From Citrobacter sp. Marseille-Q6884 (lineage in GTDB: Bacteria > Pseudomonadota > Gammaproteobacteria > Enterobacterales > Enterobacteriaceae), in assembly GCF_945906775.1 (NCBI RefSeq), contig NZ_CAMDRE010000002.1, positions 868,001 through 932,000 on the forward strand: 64,000 bases of DNA, read 5' to 3'. Position 1 is the stretch's first letter. Each line of letters begins with the position of its first letter. A program made the translations under genes and the position numbers. Below the pieces are notes generated by a model that saw nothing but the letters and a program-made list of their open reading frames with translations, did no database searches and was not told the origin of the DNA. Below, piece by piece: positions 35,477 to 44,762 of this stretch.

Positions 35477-36952
35477 ATGGCGGTAACGCAAACAGCCCAG
35501 GCATGTGACCTGGTCATTTTCGGCGCGAAGGGCGACCTGGCGCGTCGGAAATTGCTGCCTTCCCTTTATCAACTGGAAAAGGCCGGTCAGATAAACCCGG
35601 ATACCCGTATTATCGGGGTAGGGCGTGCCGACTGGGATAAAGCAGCCTATACCAAGGTTGTCCGCGAAGCGCTTGAAACCTTCATGAAAGAAAAAATTGA
35701 TGAAGGTTTGTGGGACACCCTCAGTGGTCGCCTGGAATTTTGTAATCTGGACGTCAATGATACCGCTGCATTTACCCGTCTGGGCGAGATGCTGGATCAG
35801 AAAAATCGCACCACCATTAACTATTTCGCTATGCCGCCAAGCACCTTTGGCGCAATTTGCAAAGGGTTGGGTGAAGCGAAATTGAACGCTAAACCTGCAC
35901 GCGTGGTGATGGAAAAACCGTTGGGTACATCGCTGGCGACCTCCCGCGAAATCAACGATCAGGTGGGTGAGTATTTCGAAGAGTGCCAGGTTTATCGTAT
36001 CGACCACTATCTCGGTAAAGAGACCGTGCTGAACCTGCTGGCGCTGCGTTTCGCCAACTCCCTGTTTGTGAACAACTGGGATAACCGTACGATCGATCAC
36101 GTCGAAATTACCGTGGCGGAAGAAGTCGGCATTGAAGGTCGCTGGGGCTATTTTGACCAGGCCGGCCAAATGCGTGACATGATCCAGAACCACCTGCTGC
36201 AGATCCTGTGCATGATCGCTATGTCGCCGCCGTCTGATCTGAGCGCCGACAGTATCCGTGATGAAAAAGTGAAGGTGCTGAAATCACTGCGCCGTATTGA
36301 TCGCTCAAACGTGCGTGAAAAAACGGTTCGTGGTCAGTACACCACCGGCTTTGCTCAGGGTAAAAAAGTCCCGGGCTATCTGGAAGAAGAAGGCGCAAAT
36401 AAGAGCAGCAATACGGAGACCTTTGTTGCGATTCGCGTGGATATCGATAACTGGCGCTGGGCGGGCGTTCCGTTCTACCTGCGCACCGGTAAGCGTTTAC
36501 CGACGAAATGCTCTGAAGTCGTCGTCTACTTCAAAACACCTGAACTGAATCTGTTTAAAGAGTCCTGGCAGGATCTGCCGCAGAACAAGCTGACGATTCG
36601 TTTGCAGCCTGATGAAGGTGTTGATATTCAGGTACTCAACAAAGTACCGGGTTTGGACCACAAGCATAATCTGCAGATCACCAAGCTGGATCTGAGCTAT
36701 TCCGAAACCTTCAATCAAACGCACCTGGCTGACGCCTACGAGCGTTTGCTGCTGGAAACCATGCGGGGTATTCAGGCGCTGTTTGTACGTCGTGATGAAG
36801 TGGAAGAAGCGTGGAAATGGGTTGACTCGATCACCGAAGCCTGGGCGATGGATAACGACGCGCCGAAGCCGTATCAGGCAGGGACCTGGGGACCGGTTGC
36901 CTCCGTGGCAATGATCACCCGTGACGGTCGTTCCTGGAACGAATTCGAATAA
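35477..36952 (+). CDS. zwf: Glucose-6-phosphate 1-dehydrogenase
   Basis: 491 aa from the ATG with GAGGAG 5 bp upstream; identical in length to E. coli. N-terminal Rossmann motif FGAKGDLARRK (near 15) and the catalytic RIDHYLGKE signature (near 177). It oxidises glucose 6-phosphate to 6-phosphogluconolactone, making NADPH, and feeds the Entner-Doudoroff genes that follow. Regulation visible upstream: HexR box and marbox. Confidence 0.98.
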   Translation: MAVTQTAQACDLVIFGAKGDLARRKLLPSLYQLEKAGQINPDTRIIGVGRADWDKAAYTKVVREALETFMKEKIDEGLWDTLSGRLEFCNLDVNDTAAFTRLGEMLDQKNRTTINYFAMPPSTFGAICKGLGEAKLNAKPARVVMEKPLGTSLATSREINDQVGEYFEECQVYRIDHYLGKETVLNLLALRFANSLFVNNWDNRTIDHVEITVAEEVGIEGRWGYFDQAGQMRDMIQNHLLQILCMIAMSPPSDLSADSIRDEKVKVLKSLRRIDRSNVREKTVRGQYTTGFAQGKKVPGYLEEEGANKSSNTETFVAIRVDIDNWRWAGVPFYLRTGKRLPTKCSEVVVYFKTPELNLFKESWQDLPQNKLTIRLQPDEGVDIQVLNKVPGLDHKHNLQITKLDLSYSETFNQTHLADAYERLLLETMRGIQALFVRRDEVEEAWKWVDSITEAWAMDNDAPKPYQAGTWGPVASVAMITRDGRSWNEFE

Positions 36953-36977
36953 AAGATCACCTGCCCATTAGGTGTTA

Positions 36978-36993
36978 TTTTACCGGTAACATG
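36978..36993. promoter_or_regulatory. edd: GntR operator in the zwf-edd gap
   Basis: TTACCGGTAA (36980-36989) within TTTTACCGGTAACATG resembles the E. coli GntR consensus ATGTTACCGGTAACAT. It lies 26 bp after the zwf stop and 194 bp before edd, upstream of the zwf terminator. Confidence 0.7.
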
Positions 36994-37030
36994 ATCTAAC
37001 ACAGATTGTAGAATAATTTTTGCACTTTTA

Positions 37031-37064
37031 AGCCTCGCGTGGATTCACCCGCGAGGCTTTTTTT
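37031..37064 (+). terminator. Intrinsic terminator between zwf and edd
   Basis: AGCCTCGCG and CGCGAGGCT form a 9-bp stem with a 10-base loop, followed by TTTTTT. It ends zwf transcripts and also sits downstream of the GntR operator. Confidence 0.88.
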
Positions 37065-37186
37065 ATTACACTGCCTGAAACGATTTTGCCCCTGAGCTAC
37101 GGCTAGTAAGCGATTCAGAATAATTTAACTATCCTGAAACGCATTGTTAATCCGACCGCTCTGACAGATAAATTTTAGGAGCCTCT

Positions 37187-38998
37187 ATGAATCCGAATTT
37201 GTTACGCGTAACACAACGTATCATCGAACGTTCTCGTGAGACACGTTCCGCCTACCTTGCCCGTATCGAACAGGCCAAAACCACGACCGTTCATCGTTCA
37301 CAACTGGCATGCGGGAATCTGGCGCACGGATTTGCCGCCTGTCAGCCTGATGACAAGGCGTCGCTGAAAAGTATGTTGCGTAACAATATCGCGATCATCA
37401 CCTCCTATAACGACATGCTCTCCGCGCATCAACCGTATGAACATTATCCGGCCATCATCCGCAAAGCACTGCATGAAGCCAATGCGGTGGGGCAGGTTGC
37501 TGGTGGTGTTCCTGCCATGTGTGATGGCGTGACCCAGGGCCAGGATGGGATGGAGCTTTCATTGCTGAGCCGCGAAGTGATCGCTATGTCTGCAGCGGTT
37601 GGCTTATCCCACAACATGTTCGATGGCGCGTTGTTCCTCGGTGTTTGCGACAAAATTGTCCCGGGGCTGGTGATGGCGGCGCTTTCGTTTGGTCATCTGC
37701 CTTCAATTTTTATCCCATCAGGTCCAATGGCGAGCGGTCTGGCGAACAAAGAAAAAGTACGCATTCGTCAGCTATATGCAGAAGGCAAAGTTGACCGTAT
37801 GGCACTGCTTGAATCTGAAGCCGCGTCTTACCATGCTCCGGGTACGTGTACGTTCTACGGTACGGCTAACACCAACCAGATGGTCGTGGAGTTTATGGGG
37901 ATGCAACTGCCGGGTTCCTCTTTCGTCCACCCCGATGCGCCACTGCGTGAAGCGCTGACGGCTGCTGCGGCACGCCAGGTCACGCGTCTGACCGGTAACG
38001 GCAACGAATGGATGCCGATCGGCAAAATGATCGATGAAAAAGTGGTGGTCAACGGCATCGTGGCGCTGCTGGCGACCGGCGGCTCTACCAACCATACGAT
38101 GCACCTGGTGGCAATGGCGCGTGCAGCCGGCATTCTGATCAACTGGGATGATTTCTCCGATCTGTCCGACATCGTGCCGCTGATGGCGCGTCTGTACCCG
38201 AATGGTCCGGCGGATATTAACCACTTCCAGGCGGCGGGTGGTGTACCGGTACTGATGCGCGAGTTGCTCAATGCTGGCCTGCTGCATGAAGATGTTAACA
38301 CCGTCGCCGGATTCGGTTTATCGCGTTACACCCTTGAGCCATGGCTGAATGAGGGTGAACTGGACTGGCGCGACGGCGCAGCGACGTCGCTGGACAGCAA
38401 CGTGATTGCCTCTTTCGACAAACCGTTCTCTCATCATGGTGGAACCAAAGTGCTGAGCGGTAACCTGGGACGTGCGGTAATGAAAACTTCAGCTGTTCCG
38501 GTAGAAAATCAGGTGATTGAAGCGCCTGCGATTGTTTTTGAAAGTCAGCATGATGTGTTGCCTGCTTTTGAAGCGGGTCTGCTTGACCGGGATTGCGTGG
38601 TGGTGGTGCGTCATCAGGGACCAAAAGCGAACGGAATGCCAGAATTACATAAACTCATGCCGCCACTTGGTGTATTATTGGACCGTTGTTTCAAAATTGC
38701 GTTAGTTACCGATGGACGTCTTTCGGGTGCTTCAGGTAAAGTGCCTTCAGCAATCCATGTAACACCGGAAGCCTACGATGGTGGGCTGCTGGCAAAAGTA
38801 CGCGATGGCGACATCATTCGTGTGAATGGACAGACAGGTGAATTGACGCTGCTGGTTGATGAAGAGGAACTTGCCTCTCGTCAGCCTCACATTCCTGACC
38901 TCAGCGCATCGCGCATAGGTACAGGACGTGAAATGTTCAGCGCGTTGCGCGAAAAGCTGTCCGGTGCGGAGCAGGGCGCAACCTGTATCACTTTTTAA
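37187..38998 (+). CDS. edd: 6-Phosphogluconate dehydratase
   Basis: 603 aa IlvD/Edd-family Fe-S dehydratase with cysteines in GVPAMCDGVTQGQDG (~106), FLGVCDKIVPG (~150) and the GTCTFYGTANTN (~220) motif. It converts 6-phosphogluconate to KDPG, the first committed Entner-Doudoroff step. TTAGGAG precedes the ATG. eda follows 34 bp downstream. A GntR operator and a possible leader terminator lie upstream. Confidence 0.98.
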   Translation: MNPNLLRVTQRIIERSRETRSAYLARIEQAKTTTVHRSQLACGNLAHGFAACQPDDKASLKSMLRNNIAIITSYNDMLSAHQPYEHYPAIIRKALHEANAVGQVAGGVPAMCDGVTQGQDGMELSLLSREVIAMSAAVGLSHNMFDGALFLGVCDKIVPGLVMAALSFGHLPSIFIPSGPMASGLANKEKVRIRQLYAEGKVDRMALLESEAASYHAPGTCTFYGTANTNQMVVEFMGMQLPGSSFVHPDAPLREALTAAAARQVTRLTGNGNEWMPIGKMIDEKVVVNGIVALLATGGSTNHTMHLVAMARAAGILINWDDFSDLSDIVPLMARLYPNGPADINHFQAAGGVPVLMRELLNAGLLHEDVNTVAGFGLSRYTLEPWLNEGELDWRDGAATSLDSNVIASFDKPFSHHGGTKVLSGNLGRAVMKTSAVPVENQVIEAPAIVFESQHDVLPAFEAGLLDRDCVVVVRHQGPKANGMPELHKLMPPLGVLLDRCFKIALVTDGRLSGASGKVPSAIHVTPEAYDGGLLAKVRDGDIIRVNGQTGELTLLVDEEELASRQPHIPDLSASRIGTGREMFSALREKLSGAEQGATCITF

Positions 38999-39032
38999 GA
39001 CTTATTTTGTAATCAGGCGAGAGAAAACTCTG

Positions 39033-39674
39033 ATGAAAAACTGGAAGACAAGTGCAGAAGCAATCCTGACCACTGGCCCGGTTGTACCGGTTATTGTGGT
39101 TAACAAACTGGAACACGCTGTGCCGATGGCAAAAGCGCTGGTTGCAGGGGGCGTGCGCGTTCTGGAAGTGACCTTACGTACCGCATGTGCGATGGATGCT
39201 ATTCGCGCGATTGCGAAAGAAGTCCCGGATGCGATTGTGGGCGCAGGTACTGTACTGAATCCACAGCAGCTGGCAGAAGTCACAGAAGCAGGCGCACAGT
39301 TTGCAATTAGCCCAGGTCTGACCGAGCCTCTGCTGAAAGCCGCTACCGAAGGCACGATTCCACTGATCCCAGGTATCAGCACCGTATCTGAACTGATGCT
39401 GGGTATGGACTACGGTTTGAAAGAATTTAAATTCTTCCCGGCAGAAGCTAACGGCGGCACAAAAGCGCTGCAGGCGATTGCAGGTCCGTTCTCCCAGGTC
39501 CGTTTCTGCCCGACTGGTGGTATCTCTCCGGCGAACTACCGTGATTACCTGGCGCTGAAAAGCGTACTGTGTATCGGCGGTTCCTGGCTGGTTCCGGCGG
39601 ATGCGTTGGAAGCAGGTGATTACGATCGCATCACAAAACTGGCTCGCGAAGCGGTTGAAGGCGCGAAACAGTAA
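39033..39674 (+). CDS. eda: KDPG/KHG aldolase
   Basis: 213 aa from MKNWKTSAEA, the E. coli length and start; upstream in-frame codons overlap edd and are not used. A TIM-barrel class I aldolase with catalytic E45 region (VLEVTLRT), and Schiff-base Lys in KEFKFFPAEANGG (near 133). It splits KDPG to pyruvate and glyceraldehyde 3-phosphate. The gene ends before a pair of REP-like palindromes. Confidence 0.97.
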   Translation: MKNWKTSAEAILTTGPVVPVIVVNKLEHAVPMAKALVAGGVRVLEVTLRTACAMDAIRAIAKEVPDAIVGAGTVLNPQQLAEVTEAGAQFAISPGLTEPLLKAATEGTIPLIPGISTVSELMLGMDYGLKEFKFFPAEANGGTKALQAIAGPFSQVRFCPTGGISPANYRDYLALKSVLCIGGSWLVPADALEAGDYDRITKLAREAVEGAKQ

Positions 39675-39684
39675 CTGCGTAAAA

Positions 39685-39712
39685 GGCCCGGTGCGATAGC
39701 GCTTACCGGGCC
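39685..39712. repeat. REP-like palindrome after eda (first copy)
   Basis: GGCCCGGT and ACCGGGCC are perfect inverse arms around TGCGATAGCGCTT-type bases, a REP/PU pattern. Confidence 0.75.
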
Positions 39713-39734
39713 GGTTTGCCGTACAGAACGTCAG

Positions 39735-39772
39735 GCCGGATGCGACGTCAGTGTCGTTATCCGGCTTTTTTT
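39735..39772 (+). terminator. Second REP palindrome with T-run: eda terminator
   Basis: GCCGGATGCGAC and GTCGTTATCCGGC arms form a classic REP unit at 39735-39765, immediately followed by TTTTTTT. With the first copy it forms a BIME-like pair, and it touches the convergent purT stop at 39771. Confidence 0.8.
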
Positions 39773-40949
39773 AACCTGTAACCTTAACCTGCGCTGCTGC
39801 GTTTTTGGCTTTTTCAACGGCCTCATTAACGTTTTCTGCGCTCGCCAGCACGACACCCAGACGACGTGTCCCGTCAATTTCCGGCTTACCGAATAACCGC
39901 ACCTGCAAACCGCTCCCTACAGCCGCCTGAACGTTATCAAACGTGACATTCTGACTGGTCAGTTGCGGCAGAATAACCGCCGATGCCGAGGGGCCATACT
40001 GACGGATTGTGCCAACCGGGAGCCCGAGAAACGCGCGAACGTGCAGCGCAAATTCTGACAGATCCTGCGAAATCAGCGTCACCATGCCTGTGTCGTGTGG
40101 GCGGGGGGACACTTCGCTGAAAATAACTTCATCACCACAAACAAACAGCTCAACGCCGAACAACCCGTGCCCGCCGAGCGCCAGCACGACTTTACGTGCG
40201 ATCTCCTGCGCGCGCGCCAGCGCCAGTTCGCTCATCTGTTGCGGCTGCCAGGATTCGCGGTAGTCGCCATCTTCCTGACGATGGCCTACCGGCGCACAAA
40301 AATGCACACCATCGATGGCGCTTACGGTCAGCAGGGTGATTTCAAAATCAAAATTAACTACACCTTCGACGATCACCCGCCCGGCACCTGCGCGGCCACC
40401 CTGTTGAGCGTACTCCCAGGCCTCGGCGAGTTGTTCGGCTGAGCGGATAAAGCTCTGTCCTTTACCGGAAGAACTCATCACTGGCTTCACGATGCAGGGA
40501 AATCCGATTTCGGCAACGGCCTCGTGAAAGCGGGATTCACTCTCGGCAAAGCGGAAAGAGGAGGTTGGTAAGGACAATTCTTCTGCTGCGAGGCGACGGA
40601 TACCTTCGCGGTTCATGGTCAGTTGTGTCGCGCGTGCACAAGGCACAACGTTCAGACCTTCCTGCTCCAACTCGACCAGCATACTTGTGGCGATGGCTTC
40701 GATTTCCGGCACGATGTAATGCGGTTTTTCGTGCTCGACAACCTGACGCAGTGCGTCGCCATCCAGCATATTGATGACGTATGAGCGGTGGGCAACGTGC
40801 ATCGCCGGTGCGTCGGGGTAACGATCCACGGCAATGACTTCCACGCCCAGGCGTTGGCATTCAATTGCGACCTCTTTTCCCAGTTCACCTGAGCCTAATA
40901 ACATCACTCGCGTTGCTGCCGGACGCAGCGCTGTGCCTAATAACGTCAT
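39771..40949 (-). CDS. purT: Formate-dependent GAR transformylase PurT
   Basis: 392 aa ATP-grasp enzyme, the E. coli length. N-terminal biotin-carboxylase-like domain with GSGELGKEVAIE (~20), an ATP-grasp core including KPVMSSSGKGQS (~155), and metal-binding SEVSPRPHDTG (~280). It makes formyl-GAR from GAR, formate and ATP in purine synthesis, independent of folate. Convergent with eda; divergent from yebG. Confidence 0.97.
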   Translation of the reverse strand: MTLLGTALRPAATRVMLLGSGELGKEVAIECQRLGVEVIAVDRYPDAPAMHVAHRSYVINMLDGDALRQVVEHEKPHYIVPEIEAIATSMLVELEQEGLNVVPCARATQLTMNREGIRRLAAEELSLPTSSFRFAESESRFHEAVAEIGFPCIVKPVMSSSGKGQSFIRSAEQLAEAWEYAQQGGRAGAGRVIVEGVVNFDFEITLLTVSAIDGVHFCAPVGHRQEDGDYRESWQPQQMSELALARAQEIARKVVLALGGHGLFGVELFVCGDEVIFSEVSPRPHDTGMVTLISQDLSEFALHVRAFLGLPVGTIRQYGPSASAVILPQLTSQNVTFDNVQAAVGSGLQVRLFGKPEIDGTRRLGVVLASAENVNEAVEKAKNAAAQVKVTG

Positions 40950-41044
40950 AAATTAATCCCCTGTTTTATCTGGGCGCAGTATATACGAAAACGTTTGCGT
41001 CTGTCTTTATTACCAGGTTGATTTCGTGGGTAAAAAAGAATATG

Positions 41045-41060
41045 CTGTATATAAATACAG
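41045..41060. promoter_or_regulatory. yebG: LexA (SOS) box of yebG
   Basis: CTGTATATAAATACAG closely matches the LexA consensus CTGTATATATATACAG, differing only in the middle. It lies 22 bp upstream of the yebG ATG. Confidence 0.93.
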
Positions 41061-41081
41061 GTAATTTAAGAGGCTGCAAAA

Positions 41082-41372
41082 ATGACGGTTGAAGTTAAAT
41101 ACGTAGTCATTCGGGAAGGTGAGGAAAAAATGTCGTTTACCAGCAAAAAGGAAGCCGATGCGTATGACAAGATGCTTGATACAGCGGATCTGCTCGATAC
41201 GTGGCTGGAGCAGTCGCCTGTCGCGCTGGAAGATGAGCAGCGTGAAGCGCTCTCCTTGTGGCTGGCTGAGCAGAAAGATGTGCTGAGCGCGATCCTGAAA
41301 AACGGCAAACTGCCGTCCCCGCAGGTGGTCGAAAACGAAGATTCGGCTGAGGATGATACCCAGGCTGCCTGA
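41082..41372 (+). CDS. yebG: SOS-induced protein YebG
   Basis: 96 aa, the E. coli length. A small protein with basic N-terminal half (VEVKYVVIREGEEKM) and acidic C-terminus (ENEDSAEDD). It is DNA-damage-inducible in E. coli and its biochemical role is unknown. The strong LexA box just upstream supports SOS control here. Confidence 0.95.
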   Translation: MTVEVKYVVIREGEEKMSFTSKKEADAYDKMLDTADLLDTWLEQSPVALEDEQREALSLWLAEQKDVLSAILKNGKLPSPQVVENEDSAEDDTQAA

Positions 41373-41444
41373 AACGACTTGCGCTCCTGACATTTTGTAC
41401 CATGCTTTTCCCTGAGTCATTGTGCAATCCCCAAAAAATTTCGA

Positions 41445-41460
41445 GCCGTATTCATACGGC
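41445..41460. repeat. Perfect inverted repeat upstream of yebF
   Basis: GCCGTAT-TC-ATACGGC lies 33 bp before the yebF ATG. It could fold in the leader RNA or bind a dimeric regulator; function unknown. Confidence 0.45.
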
Positions 41461-41492
41461 CTGAAGGACGAAAGGGATATAAGGAGAAAAGA

Positions 41493-41849
41493 ATGTATAA
41501 AAAAAGAGCGTTGTTAAGCCTGCTGTTGTTATCTGCCAGTGTGTCAGTTTTCGCGGCAAATACGGAAAGTCAGTCAGTCAATTTTCCCAACTGTGAAGGC
41601 CTGAATGCCGAAGGCATTGCGGCCAGTGTCAAACGCGACTATCTGCAAAATCGGATTGTGCGCTGGGCTGACGACCAAAAAAAACTCGGGCAACTTGATC
41701 CGGTTGCCTGGGTGAATCCTCAGGATATCACCGGTAAAGACGGGCAATGGATGGTACCTCTTACCGTTCGCGGGAAAAGCAGCGACATTCAATATCAGGT
41801 TAAGCTTGATTGCAAAGCGGGCACGGCGGAGTACCAGTCACGTCAGTAG
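41493..41849 (+). CDS. yebF: Exported protein YebF
   Basis: 118 aa with a Sec signal peptide (MYKKRALLSLLLLSASVSVFA, cleaved near residue 21). The mature ~97-aa domain has two cysteines (NCEGL and DCKAG) expected to form a disulphide, as in E. coli YebF. YebF reaches the medium via outer-membrane porins in E. coli and has been used as a secretion carrier; its natural job is unclear. Good AAGGAG ribosome-binding site. Confidence 0.94.
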   Translation: MYKKRALLSLLLLSASVSVFAANTESQSVNFPNCEGLNAEGIAASVKRDYLQNRIVRWADDQKKLGQLDPVAWVNPQDITGKDGQWMVPLTVRGKSSDIQYQVKLDCKAGTAEYQSRQ

Positions 41850-41940
41850 CTGAATTTGCACATCTTTTGAAGGTCTGAACACTTCCTGACATCCCCTCGG
41901 GTACGCTTTGATGATTATTCGTCTGTACTTGAGGGGCAAA

Positions 41941-42600
41941 ATGGCTAACTGGCTAAATCAACTACAATCTCTTCTTGGGCAAAAAGGATCATCTGCATCA
42001 TCCTCCGGTGAGCAAGGGCTGAGCAAGCTGCTGGTTCCCGGTGCGTTAGGTGGCCTGGCGGGTTTACTGGTCGCCAATAAATCCTCACGTAAGTTACTCA
42101 GCAAATACGGTACCAGCGCACTGCTGGTCGGTGGCGGCGCAGTGGCCGGCACCGTGCTATGGAACAAATACAAAGATAAAGTTCGTGTCGCTCATCAGGA
42201 TGAACCGCAATTTGGCGCGCAGAGTACGCCGCTGGATGAACGTACCGAACGCCTGATTCTGGCACTGGTCTTTGCGGCAAAAAGCGACGGTCATATTGAC
42301 GCGAAAGAGCGTGCGGCCATCGAGCAGCAATTGCGTGAAGCGGGTGTTGAAGAGCAGGGGCGTGTGCTGATTGAGCGAGCCATTGAGCAGCCGCTCGATC
42401 CTCAGCGTCTGGCGCAGGGTGTGCGTAACGAAGAAGAGGCACTCGAACTTTACTTCCTGAGCTGCGCGGCGATTGATATCGACCACTTTATGGAGCGCAG
42501 CTATCTGAATGCGCTGGGCGATGCGCTAAAGATCCCACAGGATGTCCGGGAGGGCATTGAGCAGGATCTCAGACAGCAGAAACAGGCATTGCCGGGTTAA
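41941..42600 (+). CDS. yebE: Inner-membrane protein YebE (DUF533)
   Basis: 219 aa from MANWLNQLQSLLG with GAGGGG upstream. One or two hydrophobic segments (VPGALGGLAGLLVA; ALLVGGGAVAGTVLW) precede a helical TerB-like DUF533 domain (~100-219). In E. coli the gene belongs to the CpxR envelope-stress regulon; I could not confirm a CpxR box here. Molecular function unknown. Confidence 0.92.
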   Translation: MANWLNQLQSLLGQKGSSASSSGEQGLSKLLVPGALGGLAGLLVANKSSRKLLSKYGTSALLVGGGAVAGTVLWNKYKDKVRVAHQDEPQFGAQSTPLDERTERLILALVFAAKSDGHIDAKERAAIEQQLREAGVEEQGRVLIERAIEQPLDPQRLAQGVRNEEEALELYFLSCAAIDIDHFMERSYLNALGDALKIPQDVREGIEQDLRQQKQALPG

Positions 42601-42686
42601 ATAGTTCCTGTTGAGGAGCACGTTTCGCTTGCATCATTGCTGTCTTTTGCCACCCTTATAGGATGTTTAAGCAGAAGAACAATGAC

Positions 42687-44762
42687 ATGCTACCAAAAGC
42701 TCCTCGTATTCCACATGCCATGACGCAGCATGGCGACACGCGCGTTGATAATTATTACTGGTTGCGAGATGACACCCGCTCGCAGCCAGAAGTGCTGGAC
42801 TACCTGCAACAAGAAAATGCGTATGGCCGTCAGGTGATGGCCTCGCAGCAGGCATTGCAGGATCGTGTGCTGAAAGAAATTATCGACCGAATTCCCCCCC
42901 AGGATGTTTCCGCACCTTATGTGAAAAATGGTTATCGCTACCGGCACATTTATGAACCGGGATGCGAATACGCTATTTATCAACGCCAGTCGGTACTCAG
43001 TGAAGAGTGGGACGAATGGGACATCCTGCTGGACGGTAACCAGCGAGCCGCCCACAGCGAATTTTATACACTGGGAGGCTTAGCGGTTTCACCCGACAAC
43101 ACCATCATGGCGCTGGCTGAAGATTATCTTTCTCGCCGGCAATATGGCGTTCGTTTTCGTAATCTGCAAAGCGGTAAATGGTACCCGGAGGTCCTGGACA
43201 ATGTTGAACCAGAACTGGTCTGGGCGAACGATTCACAGACTTTCTATTATGTCCGCAAACATGACACGACGTTACTCCCGTATCAGGTCTGGCGGCATAC
43301 TGTCGGCTCGCCATCCACGCAGGATCAACTGGTGTATGAAGAAGCCGATGACATGTTTTATGTCAGTTTGCATAAAACCACTTCGCAGCACTATGTTGTC
43401 ATCCATGTCGCCAGTGCAACCACCAGCGAAGTGTTGCTGCTGGATGCTGAACTGGCGGATGCCGAACCGCTGGTCTTTTTACCGCGGCGTAAAGACCATG
43501 AGTACAGCCTCGACCACTATCAACACGCGTTTTATCTGCGTTCTAATCGCCAGGGGAAAAACTTTGGCCTGTACCGTACCGGCGTGCGTGACGAACACGC
43601 CTGGGAAGAACTGATCCCCGCGCGTGAGAATGTCATGCTGGAAGGATTTACCCTGTTTACCGACTGGCTGGTGGTCGAAGAGCGTCAGCGCGGTTTAACC
43701 AGCCTGCGGCAAATTAACCGCAAAACGCGCGAAGTGGTTGGGATTGCCTTTGATGATCCGGCTTATGTGACGTGGCTTGCGTACAATCCCGAGCCAGAGA
43801 CATCGCGTCTGCGGTATGGCTACTCCTCAATGACGACGCCGGACACGCTGTTTGAACTGGATATGGATACCGGAGAACGACGTGTGCTCAAGCAGACAAC
43901 TGTCCCCGGTTTTGATGCCGCCAATTACCGCAGTGAGCATGTGTGGATAACCGTGCGTGATGGCGTAGAGGTTCCGGTATCGCTGGTTTATCACCAGAAA
44001 TATTTCCTGAAAGGGAAAAATCCTTTACTGGTGTACGGTTACGGCTCTTATGGCGCCAGTATGGATGCGGATTTCAGTAGCAGCCGTCTGAGTCTGCTGG
44101 ATCGCGGTTTTGTTTATGCTATCGCCCACGTGCGCGGCGGCGGTGAGTTAGGACAGCAGTGGTACGAGGACGGGAAGTTTCTGCAAAAGAAAAATACCTT
44201 CAATGATTACCTTGATGTCTGTGATGCACTGCTAAAACTGGGCTATGGCTCGCCTTCATTGTGCTACGGCATGGGGGGAAGCGCCGGAGGAATGCTGATG
44301 GGCGTTGCCATTAATGAACGCCCGGAGTTGTTTCACGGCGTAATTGCCCAGGTGCCGTTTGTCGATGTGGTGACCACGATGCTGGATGAGTCCATTCCAC
44401 TGACCACCGGGGAGTTCGAAGAGTGGGGCAATCCGCAGGACGCCGAGTATTACACCTACATGAAAAGTTACAGTCCGTACGACAATGTAACCCGGCAGTC
44501 TTACCCGCATCTGCTGGTGACAACCGGGTTACACGATTCGCAGGTGCAGTACTGGGAACCGGCAAAGTGGGTGGCGAAACTGCGAGAGCTGAAAACGGAC
44601 GACCACCTGCTGCTGCTATGCACGGATATGGATTCCGGGCATGGCGGTAAGTCCGGTCGTTTTAAATCCTATGAAGGTGTGGCCCTTGAATTCGCATTTT
44701 TAATAGGACTGGCGCAAGGGACACTGCCTGGTCAGGCTATAACTCAGGCGTTATCCAGATAG
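42687..44762 (+). CDS. ptrB: Oligopeptidase B (protease II)
   Basis: 691 aa from MLPKAPRIPHAM, the E. coli-type start; an ATG eight codons earlier (42663) cannot be excluded and both ribosome-binding sites are weak. A prolyl-oligopeptidase fold: N-terminal beta-propeller, then alpha/beta-hydrolase with nucleophile Ser in GGSAGG, Asp in GLHDSQV and His in GHGGKSG. It is a cytoplasmic trypsin-like peptidase cleaving after Arg/Lys in short peptides. Its 3' end overlaps the convergent exoX by 19 bp. Confidence 0.96.
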   Translation: MLPKAPRIPHAMTQHGDTRVDNYYWLRDDTRSQPEVLDYLQQENAYGRQVMASQQALQDRVLKEIIDRIPPQDVSAPYVKNGYRYRHIYEPGCEYAIYQRQSVLSEEWDEWDILLDGNQRAAHSEFYTLGGLAVSPDNTIMALAEDYLSRRQYGVRFRNLQSGKWYPEVLDNVEPELVWANDSQTFYYVRKHDTTLLPYQVWRHTVGSPSTQDQLVYEEADDMFYVSLHKTTSQHYVVIHVASATTSEVLLLDAELADAEPLVFLPRRKDHEYSLDHYQHAFYLRSNRQGKNFGLYRTGVRDEHAWEELIPARENVMLEGFTLFTDWLVVEERQRGLTSLRQINRKTREVVGIAFDDPAYVTWLAYNPEPETSRLRYGYSSMTTPDTLFELDMDTGERRVLKQTTVPGFDAANYRSEHVWITVRDGVEVPVSLVYHQKYFLKGKNPLLVYGYGSYGASMDADFSSSRLSLLDRGFVYAIAHVRGGGELGQQWYEDGKFLQKKNTFNDYLDVCDALLKLGYGSPSLCYGMGGSAGGMLMGVAINERPELFHGVIAQVPFVDVVTTMLDESIPLTTGEFEEWGNPQDAEYYTYMKSYSPYDNVTRQSYPHLLVTTGLHDSQVQYWEPAKWVAKLRELKTDDHLLLLCTDMDSGHGGKSGRFKSYEGVALEFAFLIGLAQGTLPGQAITQALSR

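Noticed and set aside
39685..39765. Short spaced palindromes that could suggest a CRISPR array
   Set aside because: There are only two units, each a hairpin with REP-type ends, with no regular spacer length and no cas genes nearby.
44744..44762. ptrB and exoX overlap as possible frameshift or misassembly
   Set aside because: The genes are convergent and both end normally. A 19-bp tail overlap is compatible with two intact full-length proteins.
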